A DNA stretch of 64,000 nt from JAYRSJ01 sp041920215 (GTDB taxonomy: Bacteria; Pseudomonadota; Gammaproteobacteria; Burkholderiales; Burkholderiaceae_C). Below, piece after piece: positions 22,647 through 30,029 of this stretch (its first letter is position 1; each line of letters opens with the position of its first letter). The stretch lies in assembly GCA_041920215.1 (NCBI GenBank), contig JAYRSJ010000007.1, positions 1 to 64,000 on the forward strand, written 5' to 3'. Below the pieces are notes generated by a model. The model was not told the origin of the DNA. It ran no database searches and saw nothing but the letters and a program-made list of their open reading frames with translations. The position numbers and the translations under genes were made by a program.

Positions 22647-23914
22647 GGAATGCTCCGGAATGCGGTGGGGCCGTCGGCCAGGGGCAGGCCTTGCTCGACC
22701 AGGCGGGCGAACAGGGCCGCGCCCAGCGGCAGGATCTCGTCGTTGAAGTCGTAGCGGGGGTTGTGCAGGCTGCAGCCGTAGTCGCGGCCACCGCCTTCCC
22801 CACCCTGACCGATGCGCAGGTAGGCGCCCGGCTTGGCCTGCAGCATGAAGGAAAAGTCCTCCGAACCCATGCTGGGCGGCAGCTCGGCGTTGACCCGCTC
22901 GGCACCGACCAGCTCGCGAGCCACCCGGGCGGCAAAGGCGGCCTCGGCCGGGCTGTTGATCGTGGCCGGGTAGAGGCGCTGATAGTTGACGCTGGCGCTG
23001 CCACCAAAGCCCAGGGCCAGCGATTCGACCAGGGCCGTCAGCCGATCCTGGATCAGTTGCTGCACCTCGGGCCGGAAGCTGCGCACCGTGCCGGTCAGCA
23101 CCGCCTCCGCCGGAATGACGCTGAAGGCGCCGGGCTCGCCGGCGCGCAGCGCACACAGGCTCACGACCGCCTGGTCCAGCGGCGCCACATTGCGCGCCAC
23201 CAGGCTCTGCACAGCCGTGATGACATGGCCCGCGATCAGCACCGGATCTATCGCCAGATGCGGGTGCGCGCCATGACCGCCGCGACCGCTGATGCGGATC
23301 TCGACCTGATCCGCCGCGGCCATCATCGCGCCGGCGTTCAGGCCGATCTGGCCCGCCGGCAGCTGTGGCCAGTTGTGCATCGCGTAGACAGACTCGACCG
23401 GGAAGCGCTCGAACAGGCCCTCGCGCATCATCTCGCGCGCACCGGCATAACCCTCTTCGCCCGGCTGGAAGATCAGCACGGCCGTGCCTTCGAACTGGCG
23501 GGTCTGGGCCAGGTAACGGGCCGCACCGACCAGCATCGCGGTGTGACCGTCGTGGCCGCAGGCATGCATGCGTCCGCTGGTGGCCGAACGCCAGGGAACC
23601 TCATTGAGCTCCTGCAGCGGCAGTGCGTCCATATCGGCACGCAGGCCGAGCTGCCGCCCCGGCCCGTTGCGGCCATGGATCAGTGCGACGATGCCGGTCT
23701 TGGCAATGCCGGTGTGCAGCGCGTCGACGCCGCACAGCTTCAGGGCCTCGATCACCCGGGCCGACGTGCGGTGCTCCTCATAGCCCAGCTCAGGCATTGC
23801 ATGCAGCTCGCGGCGCAGTGCGCGTAGCTCGCCGTGCATCGCACCGAGGCGCTGGTAGGCCGCATCGGCGCCGCTGCCCGCGGCGCCCGGGGCCGCCATC
23901 GCGGGGGCGCGCAT
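22643..23914 (-). CDS. M20 family amidohydrolase/peptidase embedded in the peptide-transport operon
   Basis: A 423-aa zinc-dependent amidohydrolase of the hippurate/N-acyl-amino-acid hydrolase type. Metal-binding signatures are LRADMDALP, MHACGHDGHTAM, FQPGEEGYAGAREM and GRGGHGAHPHLAIDP (lid domain), ending with MGSEDFSFMLQAKPGAYLRIGQG. It overlaps dppB upstream (TGATG) and dppC downstream (ATGA), so the three are translated as a unit. It probably hydrolyses the imported peptide or N-acylated amino acid in the cytoplasm; the substrate is unknown. The N-terminal 20 residues are Ala/Gly-rich and unconserved. Confidence 0.9.
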   Translation of the reverse strand: MRAPAMAAPGAAGSGADAAYQRLGAMHGELRALRRELHAMPELGYEEHRTSARVIEALKLCGVDALHTGIAKTGIVALIHGRNGPGRQLGLRADMDALPLQELNEVPWRSATSGRMHACGHDGHTAMLVGAARYLAQTRQFEGTAVLIFQPGEEGYAGAREMMREGLFERFPVESVYAMHNWPQLPAGQIGLNAGAMMAAADQVEIRISGRGGHGAHPHLAIDPVLIAGHVITAVQSLVARNVAPLDQAVVSLCALRAGEPGAFSVIPAEAVLTGTVRSFRPEVQQLIQDRLTALVESLALGFGGSASVNYQRLYPATINSPAEAAFAARVARELVGAERVNAELPPSMGSEDFSFMLQAKPGAYLRIGQGGEGGGRDYGCSLHNPRYDFNDEILPLGAALFARLVEQGLPLADGPTAFRSIP

Positions 23915-24897
23915 CAATGTCCCCCGGCCTTGCCTTCGACGCGCAGGCGCGGATCCACCGCGAAATAAAGCATGTCGACCAGCAGATTGATGGTGACGAA
24001 GATGAAGGAGATCAGGCACAGATAGGCCGCCATCACCGGAATGTCGGCGAACTGCACCGCCTGGATGAACAGCAGGCCCATGCCCGGCCACTGGAACACC
24101 GTCTCGGTGATGATGGCGAAGGCGATCAGCGAGCCCAACTGCAGGCCGGTGATGGTGATCACCGGCACCAGGGTGTTCTTCAGCGCGTGGCCGAAGTAGA
24201 CCGCGCGATTGGAAAGGCCGCGGGCACGGGCGAACTTGATGTAGTCGGTGCGCAGCACCTCCAGCATCTCGGAGCGCACCAGCCGCATGATCAGGGTCAG
24301 CTGGAAGACCGACAAGGTGATCGCCGGCAGCAGCAGATGCTTGAGGCCGTCGGCCGACAGCAGCCCGGTTGTCCAGGATCCGATCGCGATCACCTCGCCA
24401 CGGCCGAAGCTGGGCAGCCATTTGAGCAGCACCGCGAACACCAGGATCAGCAGGATGCCGATCAGAAAGGTCGGCAACGAGACGCCCAGCAGCGACAGCG
24501 TCATCAGCAGCTGGGACGAGAACTTGCCGCGCCGCAGCGCCGCATAGACACCCAGCGGGATGCCGACGAACAAGGCGATCAGGCCGGCCACCAGCGCCAG
24601 CTCCAGCGTTGCGGGAAAGCGCTCGGCAATCAGCGTCGACACCTTGCGGCCCTGCCGCAGACTCAGACCGAACTCGCCTTGCACCGCATTGCCGATGAAG
24701 GTGGCGAACTGCACGACGAAGGGCTTGTCCAGGCCCAGATCGCGCCGCAGCTGTTCGCGTTGCTCGGGCGTCGCGTCCTGCCCCACCAGATTGGTCACCG
24801 GGTCGCCCACATACTGGAACAGCATGAAGGCGATGAAAGCCACGGTGAGCATCACCACAATGGCCTGGGCCAGACGTCTGAGTATGAATACAAGCAT
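23914..24897 (-). CDS. dppB: Peptide ABC transporter permease (DppB/OppB type)
   Basis: First gene of the transporter operon, 327 aa. An N-terminal helix (MLVFILRRLAQAIVVMLTVAF) precedes a periplasmic segment with the typical ATPEQREQLRRDLGLDKPF and GEFGLSLR. The permease domain has its EAA-like loop DYIKFARARGLSNRAVYFGHALKN and ends VDPRLRVEG. The ATG at 24897 fits the conserved DppB start; the longer in-frame ORF from 24942 would read through an 18-bp palindrome. No periplasmic binding protein gene is present on either side. Confidence 0.93.
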   Translation of the reverse strand: MLVFILRRLAQAIVVMLTVAFIAFMLFQYVGDPVTNLVGQDATPEQREQLRRDLGLDKPFVVQFATFIGNAVQGEFGLSLRQGRKVSTLIAERFPATLELALVAGLIALFVGIPLGVYAALRRGKFSSQLLMTLSLLGVSLPTFLIGILLILVFAVLLKWLPSFGRGEVIAIGSWTTGLLSADGLKHLLLPAITLSVFQLTLIMRLVRSEMLEVLRTDYIKFARARGLSNRAVYFGHALKNTLVPVITITGLQLGSLIAFAIITETVFQWPGMGLLFIQAVQFADIPVMAAYLCLISFIFVTINLLVDMLYFAVDPRLRVEGKAGGH

Positions 24898-24920
24898 GTT
24901 CTGGTCTGCATTGTGAATAT

Positions 24921-24938
24921 GCCCACCGGTCGGTGGGC
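24921..24938. promoter_or_regulatory. Perfect palindrome upstream of dppB, possible operator
   Basis: GCCCACCGGTCGGTGGGC is an 8-bp inverted repeat around GT, 24 bp upstream of the dppB ATG and with no T-run on either strand. A second perfect palindrome, AAGGCCGGCCTT, lies at 24962-24973. A regulator-binding site is possible; the role is inferred only from position. Confidence 0.3.
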
Positions 24939-25050
24939 ACATCGGCCAGGCCAGCCCTGGTAAGGCCGGCCTTGCGAGGGCGCCATGATGGCCAGAAGCC
25001 GGCGCCAGGGCAAACGGGTAAGTCCCGATGCGCGCGCAGCGCTTTGCCGC

Positions 25051-25800
25051 TCAGGAGCGCGGGAGCTCGTTGCGCCCCTCGCCGGGCACTTCCGCCTGGC
25101 GCAGCTGCACCCGCCCGTAGCAGGCCTCGCTGCGGCTGCGCGTGTTGTCGGCATCGGTCATGAAGGCCTTGCCGATCAGATCGCCTGGCGCTTCGCCGAA
25201 GGCACGGCTGAAGTCGGCCACCACATCGCGTTCGAAGCGCTCCCAGCGCCCCCGCGCCCCCCCGACCACGATCATGCGGATGCGGTCCGAACGCCGGCTG
25301 ATGACCACGGTCTCGGGCGCCAGACCGGCATCCCAGACATACATCAAGGTCGCATAGGGCGGCATCTCGCCGGTCAGCGTCTGGGCCAGCTCGAACAGCA
25401 TGCGGTTGCGCCCCGAGAGGCGCTGATGATCGCCATCGAAGGCCAGCACCAGGCGGGCCGGCGCATCGTCGGTCTCAGGCGTCGCGACATGCGCCTGCGC
25501 AGCGCTGCTTTTCACCCACCACTCGAACTCCAGCCGCCCCAGCCGCCCCGGCTCCATCCTGAGCTCGCGCCGCCACAGACTGACCGAGCCCTGCGCCTGG
25601 GCAAGCAGGCAACGGCGACCCTCCAGTACTGCCAGGCTGTAGCGCGTCGCCCGCTTGCCGGGCAACTCACGCATGCCCCAGCCGGCCCAGCCCTCAAGCT
25701 GAGCGGGCGGGGGCGCGGCCTGATGGGCGCAGCCCGACAGGGTCGCCAGGCCGCCGGCCGTCAGCAACAGCAGGAGCGAGGGGCGGACAAGACACTTCAT
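25051..25800 (-). CDS. DUF3047 domain lipoprotein
   Basis: A 249-aa protein with a lipoprotein signal (LLLLLTAGGLATLSGC) followed by a Pro/Ala linker. The DUF3047 domain is recognised from the segments RLEFEWWVKSS, RLVLAFDGD, LMYVWDAGLAPETVV, VVGGARGRWERFERDVVADF and GKAFMTDADNTRS. The molecular function of this family is not known to me. It is transcribed toward the dpp operon but separated from it by 153 bp with palindromes, and starts 128 bp downstream of the porin stop. Confidence 0.8.
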   Translation of the reverse strand: MKCLVRPSLLLLLTAGGLATLSGCAHQAAPPPAQLEGWAGWGMRELPGKRATRYSLAVLEGRRCLLAQAQGSVSLWRRELRMEPGRLGRLEFEWWVKSSAAQAHVATPETDDAPARLVLAFDGDHQRLSGRNRMLFELAQTLTGEMPPYATLMYVWDAGLAPETVVISRRSDRIRMIVVGGARGRWERFERDVVADFSRAFGEAPGDLIGKAFMTDADNTRSRSEACYGRVQLRQAEVPGEGRNELPRS

Positions 25801-25867
25801 GAGAGCAAGGCTAACGCGGGCGACCGTTGTGGACGAGGCACTATGGCACGGACCTGGCGAACCATAG

Positions 25868-25889
25868 AAAAGGGCCGCTGACGCGGCCC
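25868..25889 (-). terminator. Intrinsic terminator of porin gene 1
   Basis: GGGCCGC-TGAC-GCGGCCC (7-bp stem, 4-nt loop, 25872-25889) is followed on the minus strand by TTTT (25871-25868), 39 bp past the porin stop codon. Confidence 0.75.
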
Positions 25890-25928
25890 GTGATTCTGGC
25901 TCGGACCGGCAGGTCCGCTCACCAAAGA

Positions 25929-27029
25929 TCAGAAGCGGTGGCGCACACCGACCATATAGCCATTGCGCTTTTTGGCACCGTTGGCGGCACCGTTGGAGCC
26001 GTTCAGGCTGACATTGCCCGACAGGCGGGTGTTGTCGAACTCTACGTAAGCATCAGTACGCTTGGAGAACGCGTAGTCAGCAATCACCGACAGGAACTTG
26101 GCATCGGCCTTGGCCGCTGCGGTCACACCGGTCTGCTTGGCCGCCCAGTAATGCGCGCCCAGATTCAGTTGCGCAGTCAGCTGGTAGCCCGCACCGATGG
26201 TCCACATCGTGCGCTTGTTGGCGGCCAGGAAGGCGGGACCGCCAAAGCCACCGTTGGCGCTGCCGGTCCACATGCTGCCCAGCACCGCCATATCGGTCGG
26301 GGACAGGCCGTTGTCGGCCTTGTTGACCGCGTAGCCGGCGTTCAGGTACCAGGGGCCGGTACGGTAGGAGCCGCCAAAGGTCGTCGCCTTGACCTTCTTG
26401 CCCGAGCCGAACTCGTAGTTCTGCATGCCGGCGCCCACGGCGAAGCCGCTGTCGGCGTAGCGCAGATAGCCACCCATGGTCTTGCCGCCGGTGGCGCTGC
26501 CCTCACCCGCAGACACCTGGACGGCACCACGGATCGGACCCATCTCGGCCATGTACTTCAGCATATTGCTGGCGCGCGCACCCAGGGCAAAGCCGATCTC
26601 CGGCTTGTACTCTTCAGCATAGGGCGAATACGGGAACGAAGCGTAGGTGCTGGTCACCAGGTCAAACAGCACGTTGTACTGACGGCCCGCGGTCACGCGG
26701 CCGAAGCTGCCCTGCAGGCCGACCCAGGACTGGCGCCAGAAGTCGCCCGCGGCCACATTGCCGTTGTCGGCGGTGAGGCGGTGCTCCATATTCACCAGGG
26801 CCTTCATGCCGTCGCCCAGATCCTCGGTGACATTGATCCCGAGGCGACTCTGCGACAGGCCGCCGCCGACGACGCGGGTGATGGATTGGTCGGCATTGCC
26901 GGCGATGCCCTCGTTGGTGGTCATGCGAACACCGACATCCACGATGCCGTACAGCGTCACGCTGGATTGGGCCCATGCAGCCGAAGTGCTGGCTGCCAGA
27001 ACGCTCAACACCATCAGAGTCTTTTTCAT
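25929..27029 (-). CDS. OmpC-type outer-membrane porin (1)
   Basis: Gram-negative general porin of the Burkholderiales type, 366 aa. A signal peptide (MKKTLMVLSVLAASTSAAWA) is followed by QSSVTLYGIVDVGV, the conserved first beta strand. The central SRLGINVTEDLGDGMKA and RQSWVGLQGSFGRVTAGRQ motifs place constriction-loop regions normally, and the chain ends in the membrane-insertion signal MVGVRHRF with C-terminal Phe. It has a strong ribosome site (AGGAG, 8 nt). It and the next porin are each followed by a terminator, so they are separate transcription units. Confidence 0.93.
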   Translation of the reverse strand: MKKTLMVLSVLAASTSAAWAQSSVTLYGIVDVGVRMTTNEGIAGNADQSITRVVGGGLSQSRLGINVTEDLGDGMKALVNMEHRLTADNGNVAAGDFWRQSWVGLQGSFGRVTAGRQYNVLFDLVTSTYASFPYSPYAEEYKPEIGFALGARASNMLKYMAEMGPIRGAVQVSAGEGSATGGKTMGGYLRYADSGFAVGAGMQNYEFGSGKKVKATTFGGSYRTGPWYLNAGYAVNKADNGLSPTDMAVLGSMWTGSANGGFGGPAFLAANKRTMWTIGAGYQLTAQLNLGAHYWAAKQTGVTAAAKADAKFLSVIADYAFSKRTDAYVEFDNTRLSGNVSLNGSNGAANGAKKRNGYMVGVRHRF

Positions 27030-27173
27030 CTATCTGTCTCCTGCTTGTAGAAAGGCTAGCTGCCACTATTTTGCTGTGCAGCCGCGCGCAAGCCGGGCAG
27101 TTTGTTGCGGGTGACCCACAGGCGCTAACCCTGTCACAGATGCGACAAACCGGGTCATGGCGCCGCCGGGCCA

Positions 27174-27198
27174 TAAAAAAAGCCGCCCGGAGGCGGCT
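27174..27198 (-). terminator. Intrinsic terminator of porin gene 2 (bidirectional form)
   Basis: AGCCGCC-CGGA-GGCGGCT (7-bp stem, tetraloop) at 27181-27198. On the minus strand it is followed by a run of seven Ts (plus-strand As at 27174-27180), 41 bp downstream of the second porin's stop. TTTT on the plus side makes it weakly bidirectional. Confidence 0.8.
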
Positions 27199-27238
27199 TT
27201 TGGCTGTCGCGGCCGCCGCAGCGGCCCGCCGACACTTT

Positions 27239-28264
27239 TTAGAACATGTGACGCACGCCAACTTCGATGCCGCCGTTGTCGTTGCCTGCACCGATGGTGA
27301 AGGCGGCCGGGCTGGCCACCTTGAACGTGGCGCGGCCGTCGTTGGTCACGCGCGACACGGTGCCGTACAGCGCGGTGCGCTTGGACAGGTCATGGACATA
27401 GCCCACAGCCAGTTGCTTGGCATCGCCGGTGACGGCTTCGGCGGCATTGTTCGCGCTCACATTGGTGAACGAAGCGCGCAGCGAACCCGAACCCATGGGC
27501 ATGGTGGCGCCGATCATGGTCACGGTCTGCTTGCGTGCGCCGAACTTGTTCTGCGTGAAGGCACCCATCAGCTTGGCGACACCCAGGTCGTAGGAACCGG
27601 AGAAGGTCGTGCGCTTGAAGTTGGTGGTCGAGCTGTCCAGGTCGGCGTTCGAGAACGCGGCGCTGATATTCATCGGGCCGGCAGCGTAACCCAGGCGCAG
27701 ACCCAGGTACTTGTTGTTGGCGCCAGCACCGCCAGCGCCTTCGCCAGCAGCCACTTCAGCCGAACCGTAGATGCCGCCCATGGCCGGCAGGTAATAGGCC
27801 ACGATGTTGTCAGCGCGGACGGTGCTCGACGAGCCGCTGCCCAGCACGTTGTGCATCTTGTTGACGTCGCCGACACCGTTGGTGCCGAACGGGTCGAAGT
27901 CGGCGTAAGCGGTGAACTGGTTAGTCAGGAAGCGGCCCAGGCGCACTTCACCGAACTCACCCATCAGGCTGACCGACGAACGGCGGTGCCAGTAACGGGC
28001 GCTGTTGGTGGTGCCATCGTCCGGGTTGATGGCCGACTCCAGCCAGAAACCGGCCTTCAGGCCGCCGCCCAGGTCTTCGACGCCACGCACGCCCCAACGG
28101 CTGCTGTAGATACCGTCGGTGCCCATGGTCTTGAGGGTCTTGCCGCCGCCCTTGTTGTAGCGCACGTTCAGGTCAACACCGCCGAACAGGGTGACCGACG
28201 ACTGTGCCGACGCAGCACCGACCATGGAGCCGAGCACGGCCAGCGCAATCAGGGATTTCTTCAT
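27239..28264 (-). CDS. OmpC-type outer-membrane porin (2)
   Basis: Second general porin, 341 aa, with signal MKKSLIALAVLGSMVGAASA then QSSVTLFGGVDLNVRY. It contains SSRWGVRGVEDLGGGLKAGFWLES and RRSSVSLMGEFGEVRLGRF, as in Burkholderiales porins, and ends GGIEVGVRHMF with terminal Phe. It is clearly diverged from porin 1, so the pair is an old duplication rather than a recent one. The ribosome site AGGAG is 6 nt before the ATG. Confidence 0.93.
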   Translation of the reverse strand: MKKSLIALAVLGSMVGAASAQSSVTLFGGVDLNVRYNKGGGKTLKTMGTDGIYSSRWGVRGVEDLGGGLKAGFWLESAINPDDGTTNSARYWHRRSSVSLMGEFGEVRLGRFLTNQFTAYADFDPFGTNGVGDVNKMHNVLGSGSSSTVRADNIVAYYLPAMGGIYGSAEVAAGEGAGGAGANNKYLGLRLGYAAGPMNISAAFSNADLDSSTTNFKRTTFSGSYDLGVAKLMGAFTQNKFGARKQTVTMIGATMPMGSGSLRASFTNVSANNAAEAVTGDAKQLAVGYVHDLSKRTALYGTVSRVTNDGRATFKVASPAAFTIGAGNDNGGIEVGVRHMF

Positions 28265-28598
28265 TCGATTCTCCTAAGTTTGAACAAGAGGCCCCGATCC
28301 CTTGAGCCCTCTATGCGAGGGCCGATCAGGCCCACCCCCTCAGCGGAAGTTGCCGTATTGCACCAGAGCAAACCCGCACTGACCAGTCGCCAGGCCGAGA
28401 AAGACCGGGCTTCGTTGTCAAGGTACAACGTGACTCGCGCATCAAAAAAAAGTCATATTGGCGGCCCGTACGCAACAGTGGGACGCCAACTGGGGCGCAG
28501 GAACCCAGGCGTGGCCGGCCTTTGCCGCCAGCTCGATGCAGCGCGGCAAAATGAGGGCGCATTGATCGTTACGCACGCACACAACACGCCATCCGCAC
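28265..28598. other. Divergent intergenic region between porin 2 and coq7
   Basis: This 334-bp region carries the promoters of both genes. It holds a CCCTC-TATGC-GAGGG hairpin near 28307 in the porin leader, an inverted repeat CGTTGT-N6-ACAACG at 28413-28430 and an A8 tract at about 28443. GTGACT (28430-28435) and TCATAT (28453-28458), 17 bp apart, are a weak candidate promoter toward coq7. TTGACA on the minus strand (28421-28416) lies inside the inverted repeat but has no -10 at normal distance. Confidence 0.35.
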
Positions 28599-29252
28599 AT
28601 GACGAAGCCAGACACCGCCCGCCGGCTGAGCGCCGCCGATCGCACGATCGCGGCATTGGACGACACCTTGCGCACCCTGTTCGCCGCGCCGGGCGGCGAG
28701 CGCCGCAGCCCGGCCCATGAGGTTCCCGCCGTCACCCTTGACGAGGCGCAGCGCCAGCTCTCGGGCGCCCTGATGCGGGTCAACCATGTCGGCGAGGTCT
28801 GCGCCCAGGCCCTGTATCGCAGCCAGGCCCTGTTCTGCCGCGATCCGGCCTTGCGCCAGAATCTGCAGCAGGCGGCACGCGAGGAGGGCGACCACCTGGC
28901 CTGGACTCGGCAACGCCTTGCGCAACTCGGCACGCACGCCAGCTATCTCAACCCGCTCTGGTACGGCGGGGCCTTCGCGATCGGCAGCGCCGCCGCCCTG
29001 GCGGGCGAGAAGCACAGCCTGGGCTTTGTGGTCGAGACCGAACGCCAGGTGGAGGCCCACTTGGCCCAGCACCTGGAGCGCCTGCCTGAAGCGGACCTGC
29101 CCTCGCGCGCCATCGTGGCCCAGATGAAGGCCGACGAGGCACGCCACGCCGAACAAGCCCAGCAGGCCGGTGCCGCCCCCCTTCCCGCACCCGTACGCGG
29201 TCTGATGCGTCTGGCAGCGCGGGTCATGACCCGCACCGCCCACCACATCTAG
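28599..29252 (+). CDS. coq7: 2-polyprenyl-3-methyl-6-methoxy-1,4-benzoquinone monooxygenase
   Basis: Di-iron hydroxylase of ubiquinone biosynthesis acting at the membrane surface, 217 aa. The four-helix di-iron ligands are recognisable: MRVNHVGEVCAQALY (Glu and nearby helix), AREEGDHLAW (ExxH), VVETERQVEAHL and MKADEARHAEQA (ExxxH-type second pair). The N-terminal 50 residues are a variable extension. It converges with the OsmC-family gene, with only 9 bp between the stop codons and no terminator. Confidence 0.94.
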   Translation: MTKPDTARRLSAADRTIAALDDTLRTLFAAPGGERRSPAHEVPAVTLDEAQRQLSGALMRVNHVGEVCAQALYRSQALFCRDPALRQNLQQAAREEGDHLAWTRQRLAQLGTHASYLNPLWYGGAFAIGSAAALAGEKHSLGFVVETERQVEAHLAQHLERLPEADLPSRAIVAQMKADEARHAEQAQQAGAAPLPAPVRGLMRLAARVMTRTAHHI

Positions 29253-29261
29253 TTCAGCACC

Positions 29262-29684
29262 TCAGACCTTGACCAGTTCCACCGAGGTGCTGATCTCGGC
29301 CGTCTTGCCCAGCATGATGCTGGCCGAGCAGTACTTCTCATGCGATAGCGCCACCGCCCGCTCGACCGCGGCCAGGCTCAGCCCGCGGCCGCTGACGACG
29401 AAGTGCATATGGATCTTGGTGAAGACCTTGGGGTCGGCGCTCGCCCGCTCCGCCGACAGCCTGAGCTGGCAGCCCCGCACGTCGTGACGACCCCGCTTCA
29501 GAATCAGCACCACGTCATAGGCGGTGCAACCGCCGGTGCCAGCCAGCACCGTTTCCATCGGGCGGGGCGCCAGGTTGCGGCCGCCGCCGTCCGGTGCGCC
29601 GTCCATGGCCAGCAGATGGCCGCTGCCGGTCTCGGCCACAAAAGCCATGCCGTCGGTGCCCATCCAGTTGATCGTGCATTCCAT
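29262..29684 (-). CDS. OsmC/YhfA family protein
   Basis: A 140-aa OsmC-fold protein; the family includes thiol peroxidases acting on organic hydroperoxides. The two conserved cysteines are present, in GGCTAYDVVLILKR and HEKYCSASIML, and the fold-specific ETVLAGTGG precedes the first. Two adjacent ATGs exist (29687 and 29684). I chose 29684 because GGAG is then 7 nt away and the product begins MECTINWMG, as in YhfA-like proteins. Peroxidase activity is inferred from the family. Confidence 0.85.
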   Translation of the reverse strand: MECTINWMGTDGMAFVAETGSGHLLAMDGAPDGGGRNLAPRPMETVLAGTGGCTAYDVVLILKRGRHDVRGCQLRLSAERASADPKVFTKIHMHFVVSGRGLSLAAVERAVALSHEKYCSASIMLGKTAEISTSVELVKV

Positions 29685-29799
29685 CATGGTTCTCCGGCCC
29701 GCAGGCGATGTCAGGGGGCTGTCGATTGGCCGGGCCGGCCGCACAGACCCAAATGCGTCACGCTCGGCGCCAGAATCAGCTGACCAAGCAGTAAAAATA

Positions 29800-29829
29800 T
29801 TGCAGCGCAGCAAAAGCTGGCGTTAGAAT
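29800..29829 (+). promoter_or_regulatory. Candidate promoter of the structured RNA upstream of ilvA
   Basis: TTGCAG (29800-29805) and TAGAAT (29824-29829, 5/6 match to the -10 consensus) are separated by 18 bp inside a locally AT-rich stretch, predicting a start near 29836. Confidence 0.5.
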
Positions 29830-29835
29830 TGTATT

Positions 29836-29949
29836 CACGCGGTTCACAGTCCGAGCCAAGCGCCTAGACCCCGGACCGCACCCTTTGTCTCCTCCACCGC
29901 CTCCATGGTGGATTCAGCCCGAGTTCCACAAGAACTCGGGCTTTTTTTT
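29836..29949 (+). ncRNA. Candidate small RNA or leader RNA ending in a strong terminator
   Basis: Between osmC (minus) and ilvA (plus) lies a complete-looking transcription unit without a gene. After the promoter comes a hairpin closed by GCGGTTC (29839-29845) and GGACCGC (29873-29879). Next is an unpaired C/U-rich stretch with CTCCTCC (complementary to Shine-Dalgarno sequences), a small hairpin CCACC/GGTGG (29893-29910), and a 10-bp terminator. The predicted RNA is about 115 nt. I see no Ile/Val/Leu-rich leader peptide, so amino-acid attenuation of ilvA is not supported. A trans-acting small RNA fits, as does a regulated ilvA leader with a sensor I do not recognise. Confidence 0.45.
29917..29949 (+). 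terminator. Strong intrinsic terminator upstream of ilvA
   Basis: GCCCGAGTTC-CACAA-GAACTCGGGC is a perfect 10-bp stem (29917-29941) followed by eight Ts (29942-29949). It points toward ilvA and ends 80 bp before its ATG, so it must end a short transcript starting between osmC and here. Confidence 0.85.
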
Positions 29950-30029
29950 GCCTCGCCGGCCCCCCCGTGGCTCGAAATGTCGCTGACATATGATGTTGCG
30001 CCGCAACACACACGCACAGGAGAGCATTC

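Noticed and set aside
29881..29910. tmRNA 3'-end fragment or attachment site suggested by CTCCTCCACC followed by CGCCTCCA
   Set aside because: No T-arm (GGTTCRA) or acceptor partner sequence nearby; resemblance is limited to a few C-rich bases.
29836..30029. Amino-acid attenuator with leader peptide for ilvA
   Set aside because: The terminator is strong, but no short ORF with clustered Ile, Val, Leu or Thr codons precedes it, and I could not draw a convincing antiterminator.
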